A stretch of 64,000 bases of DNA, taken from the NCBI RefSeq assembly GCF_028640845.1, contig NC_080539.1:107744054-107808053 (forward strand), read 5' to 3'. The notes below the pieces were generated by a model that saw only the letters and a list, made by a program, of their open reading frames with translations, did not search any database and was not told where the DNA came from. This DNA comes from Ahaetulla prasina (Eukaryota; Chordata; Lepidosauria; Squamata; Colubridae). Both the position numbers and the translations under genes were made by a program. Positions 12,001 through 23,323 of this stretch are shown piece by piece (within the stretch, counting starts at the first letter, position 1; every line of letters begins with the position of its first letter).

Positions 12001-12769
12001 CTTCATCTACCTTGGAGGAATGGCACTATCTCCACAAATTCTCATTTGCTTCTGCTCAGAATAAGCCACTGGATTCTGATGTAATGAAACAGTCATTAAT
12101 TCCAAATAGATTTATCAGGCAGCTTCCAATGGCATCATTAGTACTCAGAAGTGATCCCTAGTGAACTATATCTAAGGAAATCATCTACCTTTGTGTTAGC
12201 TAATTTTTCTAAAAAGATCAATAAGATCTATATCTTAATATTTAACAAGAGAACAACATATATAATATTAAAAGTTATACAGAGTTTCAAAGGAGTGTTT
12301 CATGTATAAATACACTCATATATATTATGTAGCCAAAGCAGATAATAAAGTCAAAGCAGTTCTGCCTCAGTCTTTTGATTAAGAGTCAAGACTTGATTCT
12401 TCAAAGAAACAAGTTACGGTTCAATGTCTACATTAACAGGGGAAACCTGCAATTTACAACTTGGGAAACAAAAGAGATTAGATAGTTTATCCTGGGGATG
12501 AGATTACTTGTTCCAGCAAGACTAGCTTTTACAGTATATCATCTGAATATCTTAGCCTGTCTCCCCTTTTGGCCTCTTTTTTAGCTGAACTTGGTAGTCC
12601 ATAAAAAGCACGTTTCTCCTGAAATAGCCGAGACAAGAGAATATTTTAATGGATAATGATACCGGAAAATGCCCAAGATGTTACCTAGGTAGGTAATGAA
12701 ACATTTTCAGGAAAAGAAGCAAGTTCAAAGGACACAAAGCACCATCCAACAATTGAAAAGAATTCCATA

Positions 12770-12935
12770 AAAATTTAGCTTCCAATTGGAGTATGTTTTA
12801 TTGTGCATTTGCTGATTTAGCAAAAGCTTATGATCTTGTAAATAGACTTAATTATGGGATACTTCACAAGCATATGAAGTTGAGGCTGCTGAATGCAACA
12901 AGCTGGATATGTGATAAAGTAAAGCATACACAAGA
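12770..12935 (+). pseudogene. Degenerate LINE reverse transcriptase remnant
   Basis: The plus strand reads AFADLAKAYDLVNRLNYGI in one frame, resembling the RT motif around the first catalytic aspartate (D-x-x-K-A-F/Y-D) of non-LTR elements such as RTE-type LINEs. Flanking sequence is too diverged to assign a clade. Confidence 0.45.
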
Positions 12936-13235
12936 ATATATGAAAAAAAAAGAATAAACAATGTGGAGATACAAAATTCATTGCTCCAGGAATGTTTTGA
13001 GATCTGTGAAATATACATGGTTTCCTCAGACCATACCTTCACCTTTTGGATCATGCTATTCAGGAGGAATCTGGTGATTACCATAACTAAATTCTCTCCA
13101 TTGGAAAAAGTTTGAGATATTCTGTAGTTTATCTAATCCTTAAATAGGCCTATTTCATCAGGAATGTTTTATCTAGAATATCTTGAATTATTTTCCATTG
13201 TTAAACCACACCTTTAACAGATTTAACAGATTAAT

Positions 13236-13330
13236 GAAAGGGACCTTTTAGGTCATCTAGTGCTACCACCTGCACAATCAGGAGACCCTAAACCCTTTTT
13301 GACCTTGAACCAGCTTGGTAGCCCATGCTC
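13236..13330 (-). mobile_element. CR1 3' tail remnant
   Basis: Antisense phrases 'aaagggaccttttaggtcatctag' and 'cacctgcacaatcaggagac' match the familiar CR1 3' end ('ggtcatctagtccaacc...cctgc'). Short and diverged. Confidence 0.5.
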
Positions 13331-14339
13331 CTGAGTTTCCAGAATGGAATGTTTCAATCCAGAATTGAGGAGTTTTGTATATCCTTCGTGAATGGGTTGA
13401 AGGGAAGAGAAAGATGGAGAAAAACAAAGTTGATTGGCTAGTATTGCTGAGATGCTCAAAAAAGAGCAAATGAGAGGTTTAATGCACAAATGGCAGTATA
13501 AAATCCAGATATGGACATGGAAGTAACAAGGATAGTTTCCAGAAACAGAAAGGTATGAAGAGGTATAATGAATATTGTTGTAAAGAATGTTTACTTTTCT
13601 CTTACCACTTGCCTTTAATTTATTTCTGATGGTTATATATGTATGATTGCTTGGTTTATATCTATGTTGCTTATAGAAAATCACTATCATTGAAACCATT
13701 AACCAAGGTTAATGTGTAAGTTAATGTTTTCATGTTATGTCAGTATTTGAAAACAAAAGGAATCTTTTCAAAATCATTGATAAATAAGAATGTCTGAAAA
13801 CACAACTAAAACACTTGTTGGGAAAGAATCAGTTAGTTCTAAAACTGCAAATGTTTTTTAAAAAATTGTACATAGATATCAAATGATTCAGCAGCACAAA
13901 GAAATATTAACGTGTCACATGTGATAAAATTGGAGAGAGAAGTATTTTTATTGGATTTGTTATCTCTTTTACAAAAAAAAAAAAACACACCCCATCCCTG
14001 TTAGCTAAGCATAAAGAACAAAAATTTACTCTTGGCACTATGTGATCTTTTTACTGCCTCTGATCTTTTTCTTTTTTTTCCCCCAGCAATGATCTTAAAT
14101 GTATCTTGGGAGGGAAAAAAATTAGCTGTAAATCAAGCCCAGGTCTCCAAGGTGATAGCAATAGAAGTTGTCTAATTAGAAATGTTGCTATCAATCTCCC
14201 CACATCAAATTGATATGAGGTGTAGTCATGAAAAGAAAGAATGAGAGATGAATATACAATTAACTGTAATCCCATTACAGAAGTTTAATCTTAATTAAAT
14301 TGAAACCACTGATTAATTGCTGAAATATATTTTCTTATT

Positions 14340-14850
14340 TTTTAAAAAAGGGAGAGATTATATAAACTATACACTGCCTGCAAGAAAGGCGGGGGTGAGG
14401 ATCTGTTAGAGCTGAAAGCTTAACATAAAGACCAGCCTCGGTGATGAATGACGAGGGAGTTAGCTTGCACACAAGCAACTCATCAAAATGTGGTCTTTAA
14501 TTTGGGCTCATATACGATTAACCAGGGAGTGTGTGTTCATTTCCTTCCACCGTAATTAAGGGGAGAGGCACCAGATTCACAAATTCCAAGGGGACCATTT
14601 AAAGTCTGGTACATTACATGGCACTCTTATTAAAGGGCCATCTCTGGTAAATAAAACAGTTCACGGTGCCAAATGAACATTTTGCAAACCTTAAAATGAA
14701 ATGAGTTTGTAATGAAAGACCATGTGTTTTAATGGCTGTCTGCAGTGCAGATTAACAGCAGTCAGAACTGCAGATGTGGGGTCTTTATGGAGGCTGCTGA
14801 ACTGATTAGTACTGGATTTTAGCTTAAAGAACCGTCAAAATTAGCCCACT
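14340..14850. promoter_or_regulatory. Candidate conserved non-coding element in intron 2
   Basis: About 500 bp with no repeat signature and no open frame, unlike the repeat-dense surroundings. It has homeodomain-like cores (ACCGTAATTAAGG, GATTAACC, TTAATGG), E-box-like CAGTG/CAGCAG groups and a balanced composition. It lies about 1 kb downstream of exon 2 in gene direction. That it is conserved or regulatory is inference only. Confidence 0.35.
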
Positions 14851-15498
14851 TTTTTTTTTTGAGGAATGATCACAGAACTACACAGGTAAGTAACTTATAG
14901 TATTCTGTCTGGGACTTCTCCAAAAATAAAACATGGTCTTTGAATATTACATATAACATTATTAATTTTCCCACAGTTTCTTTTATTCAGAATGCTTCAA
15001 GGTGATATGAGAAATATCTTCTCTGCCTCCACTTCATTTGACGGACTCCAAACATGACACCCCATCTTATTCTCCATTGCTGTACAAAACCCCCCACAAG
15101 GCCATCGCTGCTGGTCCTCCCCCCAACTCTGCTGGTTCGCCCTTCTCCCCTGCTGCTGCTATTTCTACTTATAGAATATTCTAGCCTGTGTTTGATTTCT
15201 TCAGTTCAGAACTAAAACTGAGAATAATTTGTCCTAACTTCTATTGTCACTATCACTTTTCTCCCCTCCCCTTTGACTGGGGGCAAAGAAAGACTGGCAT
15301 AGGAGCAGGAAAATGGGGCTTATCTGCTCTCCAAATTGTCGTCTGAACTGGAGGCCAGTAGAAGTGAGAATAAAGTTTCAATTTCTGGTTTCAGTTATAT
15401 AGGGGAAAGAGATGGCAGATTTGCTCTCATATAATCACAAGACATCCAATATGCAGATGATAGTCTATAATGGGCATTTTCTGTTCCCAAATCAGGAT

Positions 15499-15730
15499 CC
15501 AGCATAACTCTAGCAATAGCACTTAGTCTTATATACCGCTTCAAAATGCTTTACAGCCCTCTCTAAGCAGTTTACAAAATCAGCATCTTGCCTCCAACAA
15601 TCTGGGTCCTCATTTTACCAACCTCAGAAAGATGGAAGACGGAGTCAGCCTTGAGCCAGTAAGAATTGAACTGCCGACAGTCGGCAGAATTAGCCTGCAA
15701 TACCGCATTCTAACCACTGCACACCACAGC
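15499..15730 (-). mobile_element. tRNA-derived SINE (MIR-like)
   Basis: On the minus strand the head has a degraded tRNA A-box region (GCAGTGGTTAGAATGCGG) and a B-box-like GTTCAATTCT. The body contains 'ggtaaaatgaggacccag' and 'gctgtaaagc', and the tail is 'gctattgct'. Two further copies lie at 22003-22238 and 53735-53972. It sits immediately beside exon 2 on the intron-2 side. Confidence 0.8.
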
Positions 15731-15837
15731 ACTTGATCCAGTATAATAATTTCAGCTGAGTAAAAGCTTTGATGGTTCCAATGTGCATCCACACAGAGAA
15801 GGATGTTAAGAACATAAAATAGATATTATACACTTAC

Positions 15838-16008
15838 AGTTTGGATTCCTACTACGCTGGTCACAGATGCGGCATTGAGGGTTTCTTGCTGGTTGGCCAG
15901 GGACATGTTCCACCAGCTTACAATACATTTCTGGACCTCTTTTACCACAGGTAGCATTTGTGGTGATGAGAGCATTAGAAGCCAAGTTGAGCACTGCAGG
16001 AAACAAAC
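15838..16008 (-). CDS. LAMA2: LAMA2 exon 2 (laminin alpha-2, start of LN domain)
   Basis: This 171-bp exon encodes the beginning of the laminin alpha-2 LN domain directly after the signal-peptide exon. The translation includes GLFPAVLNLASNALITTNAT and CGKRGPEMYCKLVEHVPGQP, then four spaced cysteines in all (CGK, CKL, CRI, CDQ) and an N-A-T glycosylation sequon. This matches the LAMA2 N-terminus as I remember it. Acceptor: pyrimidine-rich CTTTCTTTTTCTTTGTTCAG just above 16008. Donor: GTAAGTG from 15837 downward. The exon starts and ends in phase 1; the codon split with exon 3 is T|TG. The length equals my recollection of human exon 2 (c.113-283). Exon 1 is not found in the window. Confidence 0.95.
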
Positions 16009-16256
16009 CTGAACAAAGAAAAAGAAAGCAACACTTGAGTAAAATATTCATAGAAATGTTGTATATTTTTGGTACAGGGATTGGTGATATACTTTCTACA
16101 GCAGTTTTAGAAGTCATATTGATTCAGTATGCATAGAACACACTGCAAAAATATAGCCATTCAAAATGTTTTGCCTTTAACATAAGTAACACTGAGAAAT
16201 CAAAAAGTACAGATCAATGGTTTACCCACTTTAGGATCTATGTTAGTGTCCATTTC

Positions 16257-16340
16257 TGTGATCTATATTCTCTCCCTGTCTCTCTGCCTCTGTCTCTCTC
16301 CCTCTCCCTCCCTCCCTCCCTCCCTCCCTCTCTTTTCTCA
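16257..16340. repeat. CT-rich simple repeat
   Basis: Runs of TCTCTC and (CCCT)n, low complexity. Confidence 0.9.
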
Positions 16341-16610
16341 CTTCTCTTTCCATTTAACTCTCTATCATCTTTCTCTATTCAACTATCTAACCATCTCAAC
16401 GTGCACTCTGGACAACAATTAAAACAATTAAAAACTAACATAATACATAAAATCAGAGTCAAGATACATGAATGTAACAGAAGGAGGAATAACCATAGCC
16501 CACACAAATGGCAAACTAAATTAATTAAGAGCTTGAAGGGAAAAATACATTTTTAAAGATGTCCTAAATGTTTTCAGGGTCATGGCAGTTTGAATTTCAG
16601 GGGAATGCTT

Positions 16611-16916
16611 CAGAGGTGGGTTTCAGCAGGTTCTAACCAATTCTGAAGAACCGGTAGCGGAAATTTTGAATAGTTCAGAGAACCAGTAGTAAAAAATCTG
16701 ACTGGCTCTGCCCCCATCTATTCTCTGCCTCCAAAGTCCCAGCTGATTGGGAGGAAATGGGGATTTTGCAGTAACCTTCTCCTGGAGTAGGGTGGGAATG
16801 GAGATTTTACAGTATCCTTCCCCTGCCACACCCACCAGCCATGCCCACCAAGCCATGCCACACCCATCAAACCACACCCACAGAACGGGTAGTAAAAATT
16901 TTTAAACCCACCACTG
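16611..16916 (-). mobile_element. hAT-type MITE with perfect 8-bp target duplication
   Basis: Ends CAGAGGTGGGTTTCAGCAGG and TTTAAACCCACCACTG. The flanks GAATGCTT (16603-16610 and 16917-16924) are identical, which establishes hAT-type insertion. Inverted relative to 1158 and 23324: the 'ccacacccac' phrases are the complement of their 'gggtgtgg'. Confidence 0.95.
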
Positions 16917-16999
16917 GAATGCTTATTCAAAAAGAAGATGTTATGAAAAGGAAACATGGATCCCAAGTCTCATCATATGGATGGGAACTGATGGGTGCC

Positions 17000-17260
17000 T
17001 CCTTTGTCAGATCTTACAGCACAAAATAGTTGGGAGAGAGACAGTTCCTTAGAGAGAAAGGCTCTATGTCACAAGGGGCTTTAGAGATGATAACCAGCAA
17101 CTTGAATTACTCTCAGAAGTTCACTACAAACCAGCACCATTTATGTAAAAGAAATGTTACACGAGTATGAACCCAGTACTGTGCCACTGCATTTTGAATC
17201 AGCTTTAGTTTATGGGGAATTTTAAAGAGTCACCTCAAATACCTTAAGAACCATGTTCCC
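17000..17260 (-). mobile_element. Old L2-type LINE fragment
   Basis: Aligns by eye, in antisense, with the L2 ORF2 C-terminal region at 46350-46530: 'ggctttagagatgataaccagcaacttgaatt' parallels 'gctttaaaggtgatcaccaacaccttgaatt', and 'gcattttgaatcagctttag' parallels 'gcattctgtaccagtttaag'. Strongly diverged. Confidence 0.55.
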
Positions 17261-17984
17261 ATAGAAACTTGGCTGAGCCAAGGTTAAATCAGTTCTCCTC
17301 CATTCAGACTCCTCCATTCAGACTCAAACAACATCCCGGCACTGGAACACAACTTCAGTTGCATCACTTGGTTCAGAAGAGAATAGGATGAGCTGCTAAA
17401 TACCATAAACTTTCTGATGGTACCTGGCCTCAATGAAACATTAGCACCCTTTTCCTATCTTTTCAAGCTTTACCGTTCCCAGTATGATCCACCTTTATTC
17501 CAATGGATTTCTGCAATAATTTTAACATCTGCAGTGTTTTGAACTGATCAATAAGTGAAACTCTGGATTTTCTACTCAAAAACTTTAAGTTGTAAATATG
17601 GATTGATGTTGATGTTATAGTATTTTTTTTAAAAAAAGGAAGACAAATGAGCTAGGTATATAAAAAACAAAAGAGACAGGGGTGACATTGGTGTGATGGT
17701 TATGTTGGAAGAGGTTTGGGGATATCCTAGTTCAAGTCCACTCTCATCCATAACACCTCAATCACACTCTATCAGCTCAACCGTCCTCACAGAGTTATTG
17801 TGGTGAGAGGCACAATTTATACTGTCTTGAGCAATTGGCGATAAAGTGGGATTAAGCATAAAGTCGAAGAGCAGCATCTTCTCCTTGCCATATTACATGT
17901 CTGCAAATCGTTCTCTGGTTCCAGCTACAAACTTTAATAGGCACGAAGTCTAACCTCATCTAAAATTGTCAAGGATGGACTTGA

Positions 17985-18310
17985 ATGTGTAACAGATTTT
18001 CAAATAATTTCCCGTCTTCTTCCTTGCAGAATTAATGCAATGTTATTCAGACCATTTCTTTTAATCTGCCACCTCAGTTCCCTTGTCTGTCCCTGCAATT
18101 AACCTTTGTGTCATTTAATTACTGACCCTGTTGGTCATGGTACAGTTATCCTCTGACATTCTACATTAGTGACTCCAATGCTCCCTTTAAAACTAGGTTA
18201 AACCTATTACCTAAGCAAGGCACCCAATTAGTTACTAACATGTTCAATTTGTACAGCCAGTCAATCAATAGTTAGAATTTTGTCAAATTTGCAACTTGCC
18301 ATGTTTTTTC
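17985..18310. promoter_or_regulatory. Candidate conserved non-coding element in intron 1
   Basis: Repeat-free, moderately GC-balanced block about 2 kb upstream of exon 2, with AT-core motifs (TTTAATTACTGACC, CAATTAGTTAC) and no coding potential. Called only because it looks unlike nearby repeat DNA; conservation is untested. Confidence 0.25.
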
Positions 18311-19715
18311 TTGTGTTTTTAAGTTCTTTATTTTACTCCTGCTGGGTTTTCCTTTAAAAAAAACCCCAACTATTACCACAACAACTCTTCACCACCACCA
18401 TTTGGATATATTTATGGCTCTCTATAGTGCAGGGAGGGGTGCACAGTAAAAAGTGGGTACTGAAAGTGCAAATGAATTGTCAGTGGCTCCAGCAGCTCCC
18501 AATTGACTTACAACCTTATTATGTCTGAAGCTCTGTGGCGTGACTCTCACAAAAGACAGCAATCATTTACACATAAGGTAAAGACCCCCATCCCACTTCC
18601 CTCTAGCTTCAACTAACATGATATAAATAGATAAAGTATTCAGGTAGAAAAAGGATTTACACCAGAAGATGTTGGAAAACATATAAAAGGAATATAAACA
18701 GAAGGTGTGAAACAGTAATAAGGAAAACAAACACCAGTGTAGATTTCCTTTTTCTTTCATTTATTCCTGTTACATATTCACAATAATGTAGCGTGAGGAC
18801 AGAATGACTTTTTAGGGACAACTAAATATTATATGCAGATGCAAAAAGTGAGCACCTGTCTACCCTAGACAAGTTCAAATCACCAGAACCGGATGGATTA
18901 CACCCCAAGGTTCTGAAGGAACTGGCAGATGAGATCTCAGAATCACTGAACTATATCTTTCAAAGATCCCACAGCACCAGGGAACTGCCAGAGGACTGGA
19001 AAAGAGCTGATGTAGTCCCATCTTCAAAAAAAGAAAAAAAAATACATTCAGGAAAGTACAGACCTATCAGCCTGACCTCAATACCAGGGAAGATTCTGGA
19101 AAAGCTAATCAAGCAATGAATCAGCAAACACCTAGAAGCAAACAAAGTAATAACCAAAAGCCAACTTGGGTTTGTCAAAAAAAGATGATGCGAGAGTAAT
19201 CTTATTGCATTCTTTGACAAAGTGACAAAACTAGTGGCCCAGAGGAATGTTGTTGATATAATAGACTTCAGTAAGGCATTTGATAAAGTAGACCATAACC
19301 TACTACTAGATAAAATAGAAAAATGTGGGTTAGACAGTATCACAACCAGATGGATTCCTAACTGGCTGACCAACCACAACATGTAATCCTCAATGGAACT
19401 GCATCTACATGGGGGGGAAGTATGCAGTGGGATACCACAAGTCTCTGTTTTAGACTGAGTACTCTTCAACATCAATGATTTGGACAAGGGGATAGATGGG
19501 GAACAGTTAGAACAATTAATCAGTGGAACAACTTGCCTCCAGAAGTTGTGAATGCTCCAACACTGGAAGTTTTAAAGAAGATATTGGCTAAAACATATGA
19601 AGAATGGTTGCACGAACTGGGTATGCCTAGTTTAATGAAAAGAAGGATTAGGGGAGACATGATAGCAGTGTTTTAATATCTTGGGGGCTGCCATAAAGAA
19701 GAGGGAGTACTATTC

Positions 19716-20316
19716 ACGGCTGTCGTTTGAAGATCATTTGACGGCCATCTCCAGGAGAGCCTTTCACCAGGTTCGCCTGGTTCGCCAGTTGCGCCCCTTC
19801 CTCGATCAGGATGCCTTATGCACAGTCACTCATGCTCTCGTTACCTCTTGCCTGGATTATTGCAATGCTCTCTACATAGGGCTCCCCTTGAGATGCACTC
19901 GGAGGCTTCAGTTGGTCCAGAACGCAGCTGCGCGAGTGATAGAGGGAGTTCCACGTAGCTCCCATGTAATACCTCTCCTGCGCAGACTGCACTGGCTACC
20001 TGTTGCCTTTCAGGTGCATTTCAAGGTTTTGGTTACCACCTTCAAAGCGCTCCATGGCTTGGGGCCTGGGTACTTACGGGACCGCCTGCTGTTACCCCAT
20101 GCCTCCCACCGACCCGTACGCTCACACAGAGAAGAACTTTTCAGGGTGCCGTCCGCCAAACAATGTCGGCTGGCGGCCCCCAGGGGAAGATCCTTCTCTG
20201 TGGGGGCTCCTACTCTCTGGAACGAGCTTCCCCCTGGTCTACGCCAAATACCTGACCTTCGGACCTTTTGCCGCGAATTGAAAACACATTTGTTCATTCG
20301 CGCGGAGCTGGCTTAA
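19716..20316 (+). pseudogene. L2 ORF2 C-terminal fragment, frame open
   Basis: About 200 codons remain open to the natural stop at 20314-20316. Motifs: HALVTSCLDYCNALYIGLPL, LVQNAAARVIEGVPRSSH, LLRRLHWLPVAFQVHFKVL, FKALHGLGPGYL and PTLWNELPPGLRQIPDLRTF. These are the usual L2-clade sequences downstream of RT. Endonuclease and RT core are absent, so the fragment cannot act alone. Confidence 0.85.
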
Positions 20317-20518
20317 GGTTTTTTCTTAAACTGTCTAGATTTTAAATTTTAAATTCTATTTATGTTTTAAATTGTGGTTTTTAGATTTTAAATATTTTAA
20401 TTTTTTGGCCAATTGTATAATAAGTTTCTTAATTTAGTTTTTAATTGTACATGGTTTATGTTTTATCTTGGCTGTACACCGCCCTGAGTCCTTCGGGAGA
20501 CGAGCGGTCTAGAAATCC

Positions 20519-20612
<94 letters not shown>

Positions 20613-20626
20613 AATACTAATAATAA
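20519..20626. repeat. (ATT)n switching to (AAT)n
   Basis: About 21 ATT units followed at about 20583 by about 10 AAT units with two ACT interruptions. The two blocks are reverse complements and can fold on each other. It is the tail of the L2 at 19716. Confidence 0.95.
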
Positions 20627-20905
20627 TATTCTCCAAAGCACCTGAGGGTAGGACAAGAAGCAATGGGTGGAAACTAATCAAGGAGAGAAGCAATCTAGAA
20701 CTAAGGAGAAATTTCCTGACAGTTAGAACAATCAATCAGTGGAACAACTTGCCTCCAGAAGATGTGACTGCTCCAACACTGGAAGTTTTAAAGAAGATAT
20801 TGGATAACCATTTGTCTGAAATAGTATAGGGTTTCCTGCCTAAGCAGAGGGTTGGACTAGAAGACCTCCAAGGTCCCTTCCAACTCTGTTATTTTGTTGT
20901 TTTTT

Positions 20906-22002
20906 TCTGTTAAATTTCTTAGTGGTATAAAACAAAACAGAAAGGAAAATCACCACACAAAAATTGGGTAATATTTTTCCTAACAACTGGATTTTTTTTG
21001 CCTAAACTTGGTAATCAAGTCATGATTATCTGAGAACAAAGCAGTTAGTGTTTAATACATCATAGTATCTGCCATCTTAGACAAGATATTCACTCTTTGT
21101 CTCAATATATCCATATGTGTGTAAATATAAATACATTGATTATTCATTTGAGACACTTTTGAAATAAACTAAAAGAGTTGTAATTGATCAACCATAGCAG
21201 GCCATTTAAATTTAAGCTCACATCACTTGTTTTAATACATATTATGTGTTACTCAGGTTGAGTATAATCCACTTAAAGTCAACCCAAAAACATGGCCATG
21301 AGTGGAAAAACCAATACCATAAGTGTACATAGTAACATTTTTGGGTACCATTGATAAAGGCAACAGCATGGTAGAATTAAAATCAACCACAAAAATATGC
21401 CAACTTTGGCTTATTTAAGATAACAAACAATCAAACTGTTGTCAATCAATAGCCTTAGTTCATCTTGCAAGAATTAGTATTGCTGCTGAAGTTCAGATTT
21501 ATCAGCCTGGTTTGCAAGGGGACTAAGCAGTATTAATCTTTCTAGGCATGACTATAATCCAATATTGTGCCCTTCTCTTGCTGAAATCTTGAATGTAGCA
21601 TGATAGTATCCAAGTAATATGCCAGGCATGAGGAACTGTGCCCTTGAAAAGGATGTCAGATTGCTCTTAAAGCATGTCTCATAGCAGAGATGCATCTGAT
21701 ATACAACTGAATATAAGAGACTTTCATGAAATTTAGTGTTGATGGCTTTGATGAAAGAGATTCATTCTTACTGCAGTCCTAATGATGTTGAGAACTGGTG
21801 CAATGTGGGAGATGGGAAGAAGATCAACAATAGCAAAATAAAGCCATTTGGTAAATCTGGTCCTGAATCAAATGTTCATCAATTGTTAAGATGAATAGTA
21901 ATCTTTACTTAAAAGATTCAGTCGGAAATATCTTTTGAGATAACGTCTTTATTTTAATTGCTTTTCCTAACTGTTATGAAAAAATTGAAAAATTTAATCA
22001 TA
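20906..22002. other. LAMA2 intron 1, nothing recognised
   Basis: AT-rich intronic DNA between a CR1 tail and a SINE; no repeat or coding signal that I can name. Confidence 0.45.
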
Positions 22003-22238
22003 ATAGCAGTAGCACTTAAGACTTACATACCACTTCACAGTGCTTTACAGCCCTCTCTAAGCAGTTTACAGAGTCGGCATATTGCCCACAAAAGTCTGGG
22101 TCCTCATTTTATCAACCTTAGAAGGATGGAAGGCTGAGTCAACCTTGGTAGGATTTGAACTGTCAAATTGCAGCCAGCTGGCAGCCAGAAGAAATAGTCT
22201 GCAGTACTGCGTTCTAACCACTGCGCCACCACGGCTCT
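22003..22238 (-). mobile_element. tRNA-derived SINE (MIR-like)
   Basis: Minus-strand head 'gtggcgcagtggttagaacgc' (A box), then a B-box-like stretch with a deletion. Body and tail match 15499-15730: 'ataaaatgaggacccag', 'gtaaactgcttagagagggc' and 'gctactgctatta'. Confidence 0.85.
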
Positions 22239-22261
22239 ATTAAAAATCTTATAAAAGATTG

Positions 22262-22645
22262 TCTTGATCCTTTTCAGTCGAGGTACAGACCAGGCATGAG
22301 AAGGGACATGGTATTGAACGATCTCTGACATGGGCAGGATGGGGATTTTGCATCCATCCTCCCCCTCCTTGATCTTTTGGTGGCTTTTGATACAATCAAC
22401 CATGGTAGCCTTCTGGATTGGCTCAGGGGATTATGGGTAGGCAACACGGTGTTGTGCTGGTTCACTTCTTTTCATGGGGTTAATTATAGTCACTCAATGA
22501 TTTTGGAGAGGGCAGATCTCTCTCTTGAGGTGCTACAGGGTTCAATGTCTCTCCACTCCTATTTAACATGTATATAATGCCACTGAGTGAATCATCCATA
22601 GCCATGGGATGATGTATCATCAGTATGCTATGAAAGACTGCTAAA
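22262..22645 (+). pseudogene. L2-type reverse transcriptase remnant
   Basis: Frame fragments read LDPFQSRYRPG, VAFDTINHGSLLDWLRG, GNTVLCWFTSF and VLQGSMSLHSYLT. They correspond to the L2 RT motifs F-D-T-I-N/D-H, the GTVLRWF segment and LQGS-LSPLLFN. The YADD region is decayed to 'gatgtatcatcagtatgc'. A directly abutting SINE (22003-22238) lies to the left. Confidence 0.75.
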
Positions 22646-22649
22646 TCCT

Positions 22650-23315
22650 TTATTAGCATGAGTTATAAACTCAAACTATGCTGATATCAGTGAGAAAATT
22701 TAGAGTAGGGAAGTCTTTCGTAGCTTCTGCAACATTATTTTCTCTTCCCACTAATTGGCAGAGGAGGTAGGCTGCCTATCCTATTGTATCTGCCAGGAAA
22801 GAAAGTATTTATCTTCTTTTTAAAGTGGGCGTCGATTATAAAGACTATACTTAAAATTACACATAAAATGGAATACCTGATGATCTATTCGCAATAAACT
22901 GAGCTAAAATGAAATTAAAATGCTCCCCAAATAGTTAATCATATGCACTTTAGAAATTACTGCACCCATGCACTATTTTACGAAGACATATATCCATGTA
23001 CTGATGCGCTCCTGTGCTTTGGTTGTGAACAGTTTACCAAGATCAATGGGAAGAAAACATTGCCTCTCCATTGTGCCAATGGGATGTCATTAATTGAGAA
23101 CAAAATTTGACCCTGTAATGCAACAGGACAAGCAACTAATGTTAGATGCAAGGGACGCACTGTCAATGTGTCAGGGTTTCAAAAAAAAAAAAAGAATCTT
23201 ATCCTATTCAACCCCTTGCTGGCATACATGAGCAGAAATGGAAAGCACAACACAGAAGCAGCAGACAGTGGGAGATGAACTCCTATCTGCTCTGAAGTGA
23301 AATCCTGAATTGCTG
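22650..23315. other. LAMA2 intron 1, nothing recognised
   Basis: No assigned repeat or coding signal; a short A-run lies at about 23180. Confidence 0.4.
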
Positions 23316-23323
23316 GTGGTGGT

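Larger units (their letters stand above)
11332..15837 (-). other. LAMA2 intron 2
   Basis: A 4,506-bp intron between exons 2 and 3, with donor GTAAGTG (15837 downward) and acceptor TTCAACAG (ending 11332). It holds a GGAA run, a shared repeat phrase (11893-12000), a degenerate LINE RT remnant, a CR1 tail, a tRNA SINE and a repeat-free block at 14340-14850. The rest is AT-rich and unassigned. Confidence 0.85.
19716..20626 (+). mobile_element. L2-type LINE 3' end inserted into CR1
   Basis: A 5'-truncated L2-clade element. It carries the ORF2 C-terminal domain, a short 3' UTR ('caccgccctgagtccttcgg') and an (ATT)n tail. The bases TATTC occur on both sides (19711-19715 and 20627-20631), consistent with a short target duplication within the CR1 phrase that is otherwise continuous. 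Confidence 0.85.
18846..20905 (+). mobile_element. CR1 LINE, degenerate, split by an L2
   Basis: From 18860 the plus strand encodes CR1 reverse transcriptase pieces: PEPDGLHPKVLKELADEISE, LPEDWKRADVVP, KYRPISLTSIPGKILEKLI and DIIDFSKAFDKVDHNLL, with in-frame stops. After an internal deletion near 19497 the CR1 C-terminal/3' region follows ('agtggaacaacttgcctcc'). It breaks at 19715, resumes at 20627 ('tattctccaaagcacctgag') and ends with the CR1 tail 'ggttggactagaagacctcc' and 'ttccaactctgttat'. Confidence 0.88.

Noticed and set aside
15499..15730. tRNA gene
   Set aside because: A- and B-box-like sequence is there but the cloverleaf cannot close and the copy has a SINE body and tail; the same holds for 22003 and 53735.
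16240..16422. Serine/leucine-rich 60-codon frame
   Set aside because: Produced by the CT-rich simple repeat.
20445..20735. Poly-isoleucine/asparagine frames
   Set aside because: Translation of the ATT/AAT microsatellite.
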